Shown: positions 7,198-16,491 of the stretch, in pieces
Numbering within the stretch: the first letter of the stretch is position 1
How the letters are laid out: every line of letters begins with the position of its first letter
Source of the DNA: Alphaproteobacteria bacterium
GTDB lineage: Bacteria; Pseudomonadota; Alphaproteobacteria; RF32; CAG-239
Assembly: GCA_017621635.1 (NCBI GenBank)
Contig: JAGASU010000030.1
Location: 1 to 33,568, forward strand
Direction of reading: 5' to 3'
Length of the DNA: 33,568 nt
Position numbers and translations under genes: made by a program
The notes under the pieces: model-generated
The model's database searches: none
What the model was told of the DNA's origin: nothing
Seen by the model: only the letters and a program-made list of their open reading frames with translations

Positions 7198-8298
7198 ATG
7201 GTTATCAGGGGGCTGAATTGTCTCGGATTAATGGGATCATCGACTTTTAGCGGTGTTGAGTTGGCGTGGCTTAAAACTGATGGTTTGGATATTTTAGAGC
7301 ACAAAACGGCTTACGTTGTTCCCTACCCTGATGACTTAAAAGAAAAAATCCGTTCTGTTTTGGGATTAAAAAGAGATATAGACGGCAACGAAGAAAAATT
7401 ACAAGCTGTTAATTTGGAAGTTTCTGATTTTTATGTACAATTGATTAATGAGTTTGTTAAAGACTGCGATGAAGATATTGATGTTGTCGGGATTGAGGGA
7501 ATTACCGTTTTGCATAATCCGAACATTCATTACACCTATCAATTTGGCGACGGTCGTTATATTGCAAACAAAACAGGTATTAAAACCGTAACGCATTTTC
7601 GCAATGCGGACATTCTTAACGGCGGACAGGGAACGCCTATTTCTTCGGTTTATTTTAATGCTTTGGCTGATAAGGAAGAAAAGCCCGTTGTTTATATTAA
7701 CATCAGCGGAAAATCTAGTCTGACGTGGATTGGCTCTTTTGGCGAGATGGCAGGATTTGATTGCGGACCGGGGGATAATTTTATTAATCACTGGACTTCC
7801 AAACACGCACACATGGACAACGATTATAACGGCAGACTGGCAGCTTTGGGCAATGTGCATGAAAAAATTGTCAATTCTTTAATGCACCATAAGTTTTTTG
7901 CAAAATTTCCGCCAAAATCGGCTTATACCGGTATTTTTGCAGATAAAGCCGAGCATTTAGAAGGGCTTTCGCTTGAAGACGGTGCGGCTACGGCTACGGC
8001 TTTTGTTGCCGAGGCAATTTGTTATTCCATTTGTTTATACCTTTCCGAGCTTCCTAAAAAAATAATTATTTGCGGCAAAGGGGCGGCTAACCCGACTTTA
8101 GTGCGTTTTATCAGACAGAGAATCCCTTCTATTGATGTGGTTGTTTGCAGAGAAGCGGGGATTTCTGCTGATACTGTTAATGCTGAGGTTAACGCTTTTT
8201 TGAGTGCCAGAACAGTTTATTCTCTGCCGATAACATTTCCTTCAACAACCGGCGTTGCCGAACCCATGACCGGAGGTGAAATTTATGAAAAAGAATGA
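7198..8298 (+). CDS. AnmK-like sugar kinase with eroded active-site motifs
   Basis: The whole 366-residue length follows the anhydro-N-acetylmuramic acid kinase family, which recycles cell-wall sugar in the cytoplasm. The family framework is visible: the N-terminal L-G-L-M-G-S-S, F-R-N-A-D-I, G-G-Q-G-T-P, D-C-G-P-G-D-N at 188-194 (holding the catalytic-base aspartate of D-T-G-P-G-N), I-C-G-K-G and the final T-G segment. Several usual motifs are replaced: G-T-S-L-D-G reads G-S-S-T-F-S-G (13-19), G-C-H-G-Q-T reads G-I-E-G-I-T (98-103), N-I-G-G-I-A-N reads N-I-S-G-K-S-S (168-174) and P-K-S-T-G-R-E reads P-K-S-A-Y-T-G (239-245). It may bind a different substrate or be inactive. The 3' end overlaps the ABC ATPase gene by 14 bp. 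Confidence 0.75.
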   Translation: MVIRGLNCLGLMGSSTFSGVELAWLKTDGLDILEHKTAYVVPYPDDLKEKIRSVLGLKRDIDGNEEKLQAVNLEVSDFYVQLINEFVKDCDEDIDVVGIEGITVLHNPNIHYTYQFGDGRYIANKTGIKTVTHFRNADILNGGQGTPISSVYFNALADKEEKPVVYINISGKSSLTWIGSFGEMAGFDCGPGDNFINHWTSKHAHMDNDYNGRLAALGNVHEKIVNSLMHHKFFAKFPPKSAYTGIFADKAEHLEGLSLEDGAATATAFVAEAICYSICLYLSELPKKIIICGKGAANPTLVRFIRQRIPSIDVVVCREAGISADTVNAEVNAFLSARTVYSLPITFPSTTGVAEPMTGGEIYEKE

Positions 8299-9079
8299 TA
8301 CACAAAAGGCTTCGTTTTCTTTAGAATTATGCGATGTTGTCAAAGTTTATGAAAACATTACGGCGGTTAACAATGTTTCATTTAAAGCCAAAAGAGGTGA
8401 AATTATCGCTTTACTCGGCCCGAACGGTGCGGGAAAATCAACTTTAATGAATATGATTGCGGGGTATCTGGCTCTAAGCAGCGGCAAAATTTTGGTTAAT
8501 GGTGTTGATGTTGAAAAAGATGACTTAAAAACAAAAAAAGACATTGGTTTCTTGCCAGAGGGAGCGCCGATGTATGCTGATATGACGGTTCGCTTGTTTT
8601 TGAAGTATTTTATTGAACTAAAGCTCAATCTGACAGAAAGCGAGATATTATCAAAAAAACAAATTCAGATTAAATATGATGAAGAATTAGCCAGAATTAT
8701 GGAGCTTGCACAAATTGAGAGTGTTTCCCAGCAAAAAATCGAAACTCTTTCCAAAGGTTATACCAGACGTGTCGGATTTGCCGAAAGCCTTATCGGCAAC
8801 CCGCCTATTTTATTGCTGGACGAGCCGACGGACGGCCTTGACCCTAACCAGAAAGAGCATATCCGCAAACTTATTTGTGAAATGGGAAAAGATAAGACAA
8901 TTATTTTATCGACACATTTGCTTGAGGAAGCAGAATCTGTTGCTGACAGGATTATTTTAATCAACAAAGGAAAAATAGCCATAGAAGGAAGCTTAAAAGA
9001 AATTTTGACTGCTACCAAAACAAAAAATTTAGAACAAGCGTTTAAACTTTTAACTCAGACGGAGAAAAAATATGAATAG
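8285..9079 (+). CDS. ABC transporter ATP-binding protein (GldA-like)
   Basis: This is a 264-residue ABC ATPase with Walker A G-P-N-G-A-G-K-S-T at 45-53, a signature that reads L-S-K-G-Y-T-R-R at 155-162 and Walker B L-L-L-D-E-P-T-D-G-L-D-P at about 174-185, followed by a switch His in L-S-T-H-L. The L-S-K-G-Y form is typical of ATPases paired with ABC-2 permeases of the GldA/NatA type. A GGAGG at 8272-8276 is 8 bp from ATG 8285, so I prefer that over GTG 8276. It overlaps the next gene, a fused permease, by 8 bp, so the two are surely partners in one exporter-type complex. The substrate is unknown. Confidence 0.85.
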   Translation: MKKNDTQKASFSLELCDVVKVYENITAVNNVSFKAKRGEIIALLGPNGAGKSTLMNMIAGYLALSSGKILVNGVDVEKDDLKTKKDIGFLPEGAPMYADMTVRLFLKYFIELKLNLTESEILSKKQIQIKYDEELARIMELAQIESVSQQKIETLSKGYTRRVGFAESLIGNPPILLLDEPTDGLDPNQKEHIRKLICEMGKDKTIILSTHLLEEAESVADRIILINKGKIAIEGSLKEILTATKTKNLEQAFKLLTQTEKKYE

Positions 9080-12000
9080 TATAAAAACTATTATAAAATT
9101 TGAATTAGCCAGATATTTTTTATCTCCGTTAGCATATGTTTATCTTATCAGCTTTTTGATTTTAAGCGGTTCTTTAGCAATTTATTTCGGGAATTTTTTT
9201 ATAAACGGCGAAGCTAATTTATGGGCTTTGTTTGACTATCAGCCTTGGGTTTATCTGTTATTTATTCCGGGGATTGCCATGCGGTCCTGGGCTGAAGAAT
9301 TTCGCTCGAAAAGTGTTGTTTTACTTTTAACGACTCCTGTTTCGATTACAAATCTGGTATGGGGTAAATTTTTTGCCTCTTTAATTTTTGCCGGTATTGC
9401 TATTTTGCTTACGTTTCCATTTTGGATTACAATTAATTTTTTCGGAGAACCCGATAATGCGGTTATCATTGTAAATTATATCGGGTGTATTCTTTTGGCC
9501 GGCGCTATTCTTGCTATTTCACAAACAATGTCTGCTTTAACAAAAAATTCCGTCATTGCTCTGGTGTTAGCGATTTTTGTTAATCTTTTGTTTTTTTGGA
9601 GCGGGTTTGAGTATGTTCTCTTTTGGGCAAGAGAACTCTTTAGCGATACGATTGTTGACACGATTATTTCTTTTAGTTTTTTAAACCATTTTTCTTCTTT
9701 AAGCAGAGGCTTGGTTGAATTACGGGATTTAATCTTTTTTGTATCGGTTATCATCTTTTTTAATTTATTGACGATTGCCGTTATAAGGTTAAGAACAAAG
9801 GGGACATTTGATTTTATTTCTTCAACCGACGCCAAGCACGGGGGAATTGTTTTAACCTTGCTTTTTATCGGCTTTTTCGGGTTAAATATTATTGCAAATA
9901 ATCTTTTCAGACAGATAAGCTATGATTTTACGGAAGAAAAATATTTAAGCTTAACCAAAAACACCAAGGATATTTTACGCAAGCTTGACAGGCCGGTTAT
10001 TGCCAAACTTTATTATTCTCCTGTTTTGGGAAAAAGAAATCCGCAGCTACGGGATTTATTTGACAGAATAAAGTTAATGCTAAAGCAATATCGGGCTTAT
10101 AGCAACGGAAAATTCGATTATCGCATTTACACCCCGCATTTTTTGGATAAGGTGGAAGACAGAGCTATTGCGGACGGCATACAACCTATTCCTTTAGTTG
10201 ACATTAATCAAAATGCTTTGTTTGGCGTTAGTTTTTCTGACAGTTTAACCGGCAAAAGCGTTATTCCGTTTTTTTCCTTAGAAAGACTGTCTTATCTGGA
10301 ACAGGACTTTACAACGAATATCTATAAATTACAGCACAAAAAGAAAACTTTGGGATTGTTAAGTTCTTTGCCTTTATACGGGGATACCCGAATTGGCGAC
10401 GTGGTTGTTAACAAATGGGAAATTTTTAACCAAATCAGCGAGCTTTATGATGTCAAAGTTATTAAAAGCAAAGAAGAACTTGATCAAAAATTTGATGTTT
10501 TGATGTTGGTTCACCCGTTTGGCTTAGAAGATGATGTGATTGAAAAAATAAAAAAACATGAAAAAGTTTTTCTTGTTTTAGATGTTGCCGATGACGCGTC
10601 AAGACTGTATTCTCCCGCTAAAGATTTTAGCTTTTCTTCACAATTATCCGGTCTTGCCGATTATTGGGGAATATCTTTTTTAAGTAACGGGGTGGTGGCT
10701 GATTTTGACAATTCAATCACCGTTGATGAAACAATTAATTACAAAAAGAATCCGTCGTTTACACAAGATTTATTGCAATTCAAGGTTAAAAAAAGCAATT
10801 TGAATCCGAATCACCGGATTACATATAAATTACAAAATATTCTTTTCGCCTCGGCTTCAATGGTGGCTCCGAAAAACGACAGTGATGTTTCATTTTTTCC
10901 GCTTATTACCGCAAGTAATAATTCAAACATGCTTTCGGCAAATTTAGCGAAAGACAATGCTTCCCCCAGAGAAATTTTAAAACAATTTTCCCCGAGCAAC
11001 CGGCCGATTATTATAGCGGCGGAATTTTTAAGCAATTCTTCTGCAAAACCTTTTGACATTATTGCTGTTGCCGATACTGATTTTATGTATGATTCTTTTT
11101 GGGCAAAAGACCGGACTTTCTTAGATACAACCTATCGTATTGCCCTTTTTGACAATGCTAATTTTGTTCTTAATGCGTTGGATTATCTGACAAAAAATGA
11201 TGACCTTATCAGTTTGCGCGGCAAAAATATTAAGGAACGTTCCCTTTTTAAAATTGATAATATGCGCAAATTGAACATTTATCGTTACAAACTTAAAGAA
11301 AACGATATTTTTCAAGCTATTGACGGGGTCAGATCCCGTTTAACCGAGATTACCGCCAAGAAAAATTTTGAGGAAAGAGAAACTTTCAGTGCTGACGAAC
11401 TGGCAATTATCGGCAATATACGCCAAGAAATGAACGACCTCAGACAACAGTTAAGCGATGTCAGGACTAAAGCTAACGACAACATCGTCTCTATTGAGGT
11501 TTGGGTTAAATTTTTTAATATATATTTTATTGTGTTGGTTATTCTTTGCGCTATTTTGGCGGTTCTTATCAAACATAAAAAAATAAAATTGTTTTCTGCA
11601 AAAAGCCTGCTTGTCTGGGATAAAAAAACAGTTCTGCTTTTCTTATGGGTTATGCTGATTTCAGGAGTAGCTTGCCTGAGTGTTTATTTTGATAATAAAA
11701 ACAATATTTCTACATACGAAGATAAGCTTGTCTTCAAGGATTTTTCGAAAAAAATAAATAATATTACGAAAATAACGCTCAAAAATTCGTCTCATACTCT
11801 TACTTTTGAGAAGAAAAAAGGCGAATGGGTATTGAGTGAATATCCTGAATTTCCGGTTTATCAGAAAAGAATACGACGCTTTTTGACAACACTGGCTCAA
11901 ATGACTTATGCCGAAAAGAAATCTGATAAAGTTGAAGATATGAAATATTTTGGATTTTCACCATTAAAAAATCCAAAATCACCGATGACCGAAGTTATTT

Positions 12001-12524
12001 TAAATGACAAAGATGGTCAACAAATTGAAAAATTTGATATCGGGTGGTATGATATTGACATTGGCAGAGGTGCAAAAGCGGCGTTTATCCGGCTCAATAA
12101 TCAATTTCAGGTATGGCTTGCCGAGGCGGATTTTTATGACTTATCTTTAAATAAGAATGCTTGGACATACAGCAGTTTATGGAATTTAAGATTTGGACGA
12201 TTTATCAGCTACAACGGCATTGATGAGGATATGAAAGTTATGACGATGGTCAAAATTCTTCTTAACAGCTATGCTGAAAAAATTGTTGATACCATTGAAG
12301 GAAAAAAAGTTTTTGATATTAAAATTTTGGCTGAAAATGATAATAACGTCACTCTTTTGTTTTACAAATCCGAAAAAAACAATAAATACTATGTCTTGTA
12401 TGACTTCGGGCAGACAATATCGGGCAAACATTTAGAGTTTTTTGCGCAATATGTTAAGGGAAAATATTTAGAAATTTCAGCTGACACATGGGAAAAAATT
12501 TATGATAACACAACAAAAAAATAA
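9072..12524 (+). CDS. Three-part fusion: GldF-like permease, GldG-like domain, DUF4340-like domain
   Basis: One open frame of 1150 codons holds what are usually two or three genes. Residues 1-245 form an ABC-2 type permease with about six membrane helices, including the conserved I-A-M-R-S-W-A-E-E-F and T-T-P-V segments. A further helix at about 257-277 leads into a large periplasmic GldG-like region (about 280-780; D-R-P-V-I-A-K-L-Y-Y-S near its start, L-V-H-P-F-G in the middle). A coiled-coil-like stretch at about 765-800 precedes helices at about 811-836 and 852-873. The rest, to 1150, resembles DUF4340: repeated beta-type segments with F-E-K-K-K-G-E-W and a W-N-L-R region. Its ATPase is the gene just upstream. 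GldAFG proteins are known from Bacteroidota gliding; in proteobacteria the substrate is unknown. Confidence 0.75.
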   Translation: MNSIKTIIKFELARYFLSPLAYVYLISFLILSGSLAIYFGNFFINGEANLWALFDYQPWVYLLFIPGIAMRSWAEEFRSKSVVLLLTTPVSITNLVWGKFFASLIFAGIAILLTFPFWITINFFGEPDNAVIIVNYIGCILLAGAILAISQTMSALTKNSVIALVLAIFVNLLFFWSGFEYVLFWARELFSDTIVDTIISFSFLNHFSSLSRGLVELRDLIFFVSVIIFFNLLTIAVIRLRTKGTFDFISSTDAKHGGIVLTLLFIGFFGLNIIANNLFRQISYDFTEEKYLSLTKNTKDILRKLDRPVIAKLYYSPVLGKRNPQLRDLFDRIKLMLKQYRAYSNGKFDYRIYTPHFLDKVEDRAIADGIQPIPLVDINQNALFGVSFSDSLTGKSVIPFFSLERLSYLEQDFTTNIYKLQHKKKTLGLLSSLPLYGDTRIGDVVVNKWEIFNQISELYDVKVIKSKEELDQKFDVLMLVHPFGLEDDVIEKIKKHEKVFLVLDVADDASRLYSPAKDFSFSSQLSGLADYWGISFLSNGVVADFDNSITVDETINYKKNPSFTQDLLQFKVKKSNLNPNHRITYKLQNILFASASMVAPKNDSDVSFFPLITASNNSNMLSANLAKDNASPREILKQFSPSNRPIIIAAEFLSNSSAKPFDIIAVADTDFMYDSFWAKDRTFLDTTYRIALFDNANFVLNALDYLTKNDDLISLRGKNIKERSLFKIDNMRKLNIYRYKLKENDIFQAIDGVRSRLTEITAKKNFEERETFSADELAIIGNIRQEMNDLRQQLSDVRTKANDNIVSIEVWVKFFNIYFIVLVILCAILAVLIKHKKIKLFSAKSLLVWDKKTVLLFLWVMLISGVACLSVYFDNKNNISTYEDKLVFKDFSKKINNITKITLKNSSHTLTFEKKKGEWVLSEYPEFPVYQKRIRRFLTTLAQMTYAEKKSDKVEDMKYFGFSPLKNPKSPMTEVILNDKDGQQIEKFDIGWYDIDIGRGAKAAFIRLNNQFQVWLAEADFYDLSLNKNAWTYSSLWNLRFGRFISYNGIDEDMKVMTMVKILLNSYAEKIVDTIEGKKVFDIKILAENDNNVTLLFYKSEKNNKYYVLYDFGQTISGKHLEFFAQYVKGKYLEISADTWEKIYDNTTKK

Positions 12525-13428
12525 CCTTTTAAAAAAATCCGCAGCGATTGCAAGTATTGCGACGGCAATATTATTGATGATTTTCAAACTTGTGGCTTTT
12601 TTGAGGACTGATTCTCTGGCGATTTTTTCTTCTTTTATTGATAGTGCGACTGATTTACTTGCCTCGGCGATTTCTTTTATTGCTGTTTATTTTTCAACCA
12701 AAAACGCTTCGACGGACCATCGTTACGGCTATGGCAAATCTGAGGCTTTGAGTGCGCTTTTACAGGCACTATTTGTCGGCGGTTCGGGAGTTTTTGTTAT
12801 TATTGACGGTTTAAAAAGACTTATTCATCCGGTTAGTGTTATGCAAACAAGTACCGGTATTGTTATTATGCTGTTAAGCATTTTTGCCACTTTATTGTTG
12901 GTTTTATTTCAAACGTATGTTGCAAACAAAACTAATTCTTTAGCAATTAAAGCTGACAGAGCGCATTACACGGTTGATTTTTTAACAAATTCGGCGGTTA
13001 TTATTTCTTTATTGCTCGTTCATTTTACCGGATTTATGTATTTTGATGTGATTGCGGCTTTGTTTATTTCCGTTTACCTGCTTTATAATGCTTATTCTTT
13101 GGCTAAAGAAGCGGTTGAACAGATTACTGACAAAGAACTTAGCCCTGAGATACGCAAAAACATTGAAGATATTGTGCGCGGTAGCAAAGGTATTCACGGA
13201 ATGCACGATTTCAGGACAAGAAATCTGGGGGACGCTTATTACTTTGAATTGCATTTAGAAATTGACGGTTCTATTTCGCTTTTGAAGGCGCATGAATTAA
13301 CCGAAGCGGTTGAGCAAAAAATATCAGAACTTTATCCTGAAAGCCAGATTCTTATTCATCAGGATCCTTATGGAATCCATGAAGACAGGCTTGACCACAA
13401 AATTGAAGGTTCGTGCAAACTTGACTAA
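12502..13428 (+). CDS. Cation diffusion facilitator (FieF-type)
   Basis: This is a 308-residue inner-membrane metal/proton antiporter of the CDF family. About six helices are followed by a cytoplasmic alpha/beta domain. The metal-site signatures are D47 and D51 (I-D-S-A-T-D) in helix 2 and H155 and D159 (H-Y-T-V-D) in helix 5, matching the FieF/YiiP HD-DD site. D-H-R-Y-G-Y-G-K-S-E at 72-81 follows helix 2. The C-terminal domain has H-G-M-H-D-F-R-T-R and ends in H-Q-D-P. Metal choice (Fe, Zn, Mn or Cd) cannot be read from this. The start overlaps the previous gene by 23 bp, so translation may be coupled. Its stop lies 1 bp from the convergent rlmN stop. Confidence 0.9.
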   Translation: MITQQKNNLLKKSAAIASIATAILLMIFKLVAFLRTDSLAIFSSFIDSATDLLASAISFIAVYFSTKNASTDHRYGYGKSEALSALLQALFVGGSGVFVIIDGLKRLIHPVSVMQTSTGIVIMLLSIFATLLLVLFQTYVANKTNSLAIKADRAHYTVDFLTNSAVIISLLLVHFTGFMYFDVIAALFISVYLLYNAYSLAKEAVEQITDKELSPEIRKNIEDIVRGSKGIHGMHDFRTRNLGDAYYFELHLEIDGSISLLKAHELTEAVEQKISELYPESQILIHQDPYGIHEDRLDHKIEGSCKLD

Positions 13429-13429
13429 A

Positions 13430-14497
13430 TCAAGCTTTAGGGTGTTTTGATTTTAATTGCCCGCAGGCGGCTAAAATATCTTGTCCGCGGGCAACACGAA
13501 TCGGCGCGGCAAAGCCGGCTTTTTCTAAAATTTCTGAAAAAGCTTCAACGGTTTTTCTGTCACTGGGTGCAAAACTACACCCCGGCCAAGGATTAAACGG
13601 TATTAGGTTGAAAAGCGCTCTCAGCTTGTTTTTTTTGAGCAGAGAAACAAGCTCTTTTGCGTTTTCTTCGCTATCATTTATGCCTTTTAACAACAGATAT
13701 TCAAATGTTATGTAGCGGCTATGGTCGCCTTTTTGATATTCGGCGCAGGCTTTCATAACTTCTTCTATTTTAAATTTATCATTTATCGGCATTATTTGTG
13801 AGCGAATCGTATTGTTTGGTGCGTGCAAAGATACCGCCAAGCGGACGCCGGTTTTTTGCAGGGCTTCGACAATGCGCGGGGCAATGCCTGATGTTGACAT
13901 AGTGACACGGCGGCGTGAGATAGAAATTCCTTCATTATCTGTAATAATATTAAGAGCTTTAACAACATTATCAAGGTTATTTAAGGGCTCTCCCATTCCC
14001 ATAACGACAATATTTGACAGATACCTTGTTTCATCGGTCGGACTCGGCCATTCGTTATAGGTATCACGAGCAACCATAAACTGCCCGACGATTTCGCCTA
14101 CGGTTAAATTTCTGGTAAATTTTTGACTTCCGGTATGGCAAAAACGACAACCCATAGCGCACCCTACCTGAGTTGAAATACAGACGGCGCCCCTATCCTT
14201 TTCGGGAATATAGACCATTTCGACACGTTCGCCGTCTTTAAATTCCAAAAGCCATTTACGGGTTTTATCTATGGAAACCTGTTCCGTGATAATCTTCGGG
14301 CGGGTTATGGTATAATTTTCGCTTAACTTTTGACGTAAAGCCAAAGACAGATTACTCATTTTATCAAAATCCGTTTCGCCGCGATAATATATCCATTGCC
14401 ATAGCTGTTTGGCACGAAAAGCCTTTTCACCGATTTTGGTTATTTCAGCGGTTAATTCGTCTTTGGTTAAATCTGTCAGTTCTAATTTTTCAGTCAT
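13430..14497 (-). CDS. rlmN: Dual-specificity 23S rRNA/tRNA m2A methyltransferase RlmN
   Basis: RlmN is a radical-SAM enzyme that methylates A2503 of 23S rRNA and A37 of some tRNAs. The 355-residue product has the C-x3-C-x2-C iron-sulfur motif at C113, C117 and C120 (G-C-A-M-G-C-R-F-C), the G-M-G-E-P-L-N-N segment that binds SAM, and the second catalytic cysteine at about C345 in L-A-A-C-G-Q-L. It starts 1 bp after the stop of the IalB-like gene, so the two are cotranscribed from upstream of 15005. It ends nose to nose with the CDF gene, with no room for a terminator between them. Confidence 0.97.
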   Translation of the reverse strand: MTEKLELTDLTKDELTAEITKIGEKAFRAKQLWQWIYYRGETDFDKMSNLSLALRQKLSENYTITRPKIITEQVSIDKTRKWLLEFKDGERVEMVYIPEKDRGAVCISTQVGCAMGCRFCHTGSQKFTRNLTVGEIVGQFMVARDTYNEWPSPTDETRYLSNIVVMGMGEPLNNLDNVVKALNIITDNEGISISRRRVTMSTSGIAPRIVEALQKTGVRLAVSLHAPNNTIRSQIMPINDKFKIEEVMKACAEYQKGDHSRYITFEYLLLKGINDSEENAKELVSLLKKNKLRALFNLIPFNPWPGCSFAPSDRKTVEAFSEILEKAGFAAPIRVARGQDILAACGQLKSKHPKA

Positions 14498-14498
14498 T

Positions 14499-15005
14499 TT
14501 ATTTACATTTTGCAGTTATTGCTCTGTATGCGCCGGTAAAACCTGAAAGAGAGTATGTGTCTTTGGTTTTTGTTCCGCGGCTTGATGTTCCTTCCACAAT
14601 CATACGTTCTCCACGCTTCATGGCGTCTACTAATTTTTTATCTGTTGATGTATCCGGCGCCCAAGCGTTATCCCCGTTTGTAAAAAGGTTATGAAAACTT
14701 GTTGCGCCTATTTTAACGACAACATTTGAGCCTTTTTTGTAATCATAACCGGCGACAAAATTAACGACATTAAAGCTTTTATCAGCGGGACGATGTGTCA
14801 CAACGGCGTAAATATCACCTCTTTTTTTATAATTTCCTTCATCTTTTTTCGGGGTTGAAGCCATATAACAGATTGTGTTTTTGCCTTCTTTATAAGAATA
14901 TGCGGTCCAATCTCCGTATACACCCAGCTCGTTTGGAACAGAACCTGCGTAAGCAAGAGAGGGTGTTAATGCTGCTAAAAACAAAATTACATACTTTTTC
15001 ATCAT
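14499..15005 (-). CDS. Invasion-associated locus B (IalB) family secreted protein
   Basis: The 168-residue product has a signal peptide with probable cleavage after A-Y-A at about residue 20. The mature part follows the IalB family seen mainly in alphaproteobacteria: G-D-W-T-A-Y near its start, I-C-Y-M-A-S, then I-Y-A-V-V-T-H-R-P, V-V-V-K-I-G and a final S-G-F-T-G-A-Y-R-A-I followed by a cysteine three residues on. Two cysteines probably form a disulfide in the periplasm. The first ATG (15005) has AGGAAA at suitable distance. Bartonella IalB is linked to erythrocyte invasion, but free-living species carry homologues, so no virulence role is implied. It is upstream of rlmN in the same transcript. 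Confidence 0.85.
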   Translation of the reverse strand: MMKKYVILFLAALTPSLAYAGSVPNELGVYGDWTAYSYKEGKNTICYMASTPKKDEGNYKKRGDIYAVVTHRPADKSFNVVNFVAGYDYKKGSNVVVKIGATSFHNLFTNGDNAWAPDTSTDKKLVDAMKRGERMIVEGTSSRGTKTKDTYSLSGFTGAYRAITAKCK

Positions 15006-15103
15006 TTTATTTCCTAAAAAATTGCGCTTTGTTATATCATAGTTAAGACATTTATAATAAAGTATTAATAAGATGATTTAATCACAGAAAAAAGAGGAAA
15101 AAA

Positions 15104-16309
15104 ATGTTTCATCCCGAATATATTAATCCAAAAGTATTAATTAACAACGATGATATTTTACAGCTTTTCGGTTTGGTTGAAAAGCATGGCGGCGTTTTAC
15201 GTTTTGTCGGAGGTGCAGTCAGAGATGGTATTGCCGGTATTGCGCGGTCAGATATTGACTTGGTTACAGATATGTCCCCTGCGGAATTTTCTGATATGTG
15301 TGCTGATGAAGGATTGCGTTGTGTGCCTATCGGCATTCAGTTTTTTACAACCGGTGTGATTATTAATAACAGCTTTTTTAAGGTTACATCTCTTAATTCT
15401 GAAGAAGATAACAGCAAAGACGAATGGAAAAATGACGCGGCAAAACGTGATTTGACGATTAATGCCGTGTATGCTGATGAAAAGGGAAATGTTTTTGATT
15501 ATTACAATGGTATAAAAGATTTGGAAAACGGAGTCATAAAATTTATCGGCAATCCGCAAGAAACGATTGAAAACGATTATATACGAATTATGCGTTTTTT
15601 CCGCTTTTGTGCTATGTTTGGCAGAAAAATTGATAGAAAATCTTTGAAAGCCTGCATTGAAAACAGACATCTCTTACACAAGGTTTCACAAGAAAAAATT
15701 AAAGAAGAACTTTTTAAGATTATTATGGCACCTTATGCTGTCAGGGCATTAGAGCTTATTTTCAAACACAATATTCTTGATTTTTTAATTTCAGCACCGG
15801 AATTTTTAGATAATCTTGCAAAACTTGATAATCTGGTTGCTACTCTCGGACTTGAAAAAAGTATTATCCGGCGTGTTTATGTTATGTTTGAACCGCAGGA
15901 AAAACGCGCTCACCGGTTATCTGATATTTTCAGATTAAACAAGGAACAAAAAAAACATTTATTAAACCTTTGCCATGCTAAATTAACTTTAGATAATTTT
16001 AAAGACAGTGTTTCAATTAATAAAATAATTTATCAGTACGGAAAAGATGTTTGTAAAGACATATGGCTTTGTTTGAATTTAGAAAATTCTGATATTTCAT
16101 CTATCAGAAATATTTTAAATACACTGGATTCATCAACTGATCCTGTTTTTCCTTTGCAAGGAAAAGACCTTATTAAGATAGGTGCCGACACTAAATTTTT
16201 AGGATTGTATTTAGACGTCCTAAAAAAGGAATGGTTTGAAAGCGGATGTCTTGCTTCTAAAGATAAATTATTAGAAAAATATCAGGAAATTTTTAAATAC
16301 AGTGCTTAA
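15104..16309 (+). CDS. cca: CCA tRNA nucleotidyltransferase / poly(A) polymerase family
   Basis: This class II nucleotidyltransferase of 401 residues adds or repairs the CCA end of tRNAs. The catalytic head has G-G-A-V-R-D at 36-41 and the metal-binding D-I-D at 50-52. The R-D-L-T-I-N-A motif lies at 115-121 and the R-I-M-R-F-F-R-F segment at about 165-172. The remaining half is helical RNA-binding body. Length and layout fit alphaproteobacterial CCA-adding enzymes; a separate poly(A) polymerase role cannot be ruled out. AGAGGA lies upstream of ATG 15104. The gene is divergent from ialB-rlmN and stands alone. Confidence 0.88.
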   Translation: MFHPEYINPKVLINNDDILQLFGLVEKHGGVLRFVGGAVRDGIAGIARSDIDLVTDMSPAEFSDMCADEGLRCVPIGIQFFTTGVIINNSFFKVTSLNSEEDNSKDEWKNDAAKRDLTINAVYADEKGNVFDYYNGIKDLENGVIKFIGNPQETIENDYIRIMRFFRFCAMFGRKIDRKSLKACIENRHLLHKVSQEKIKEELFKIIMAPYAVRALELIFKHNILDFLISAPEFLDNLAKLDNLVATLGLEKSIIRRVYVMFEPQEKRAHRLSDIFRLNKEQKKHLLNLCHAKLTLDNFKDSVSINKIIYQYGKDVCKDIWLCLNLENSDISSIRNILNTLDSSTDPVFPLQGKDLIKIGADTKFLGLYLDVLKKEWFESGCLASKDKLLEKYQEIFKYSA

Positions 16310-16428
16310 CAGTACAAAATAATGTTAAATCAATAATTTAAAATATTATCTATTTTTTTGTTTTTGAGTAAGGGTTTTTGTTTATTTTGACCCATTGTTC
16401 GGAAAATACCAAAAAAGCGCTCTTGGCA

Positions 16429-16467
16429 AAAAAAATATGCCTTATTTTCGATTTGGCATATTTTTTT
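16429..16467. terminator. Two-way terminator between cca and parB
   Basis: AAAAAAATATGCC (16429-16441) and its complement GGCATATTTTTTT (16455-16467) form a 13-bp stem with a 13-nt loop and T-runs on both strands. It lies between the convergent cca (+) and parB (-) genes. The rest of the 182-bp gap is T-rich and shows no gene. Confidence 0.88.
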
Positions 16468-16491
16468 GATTTTTTATTCACGCCTTTGCGT

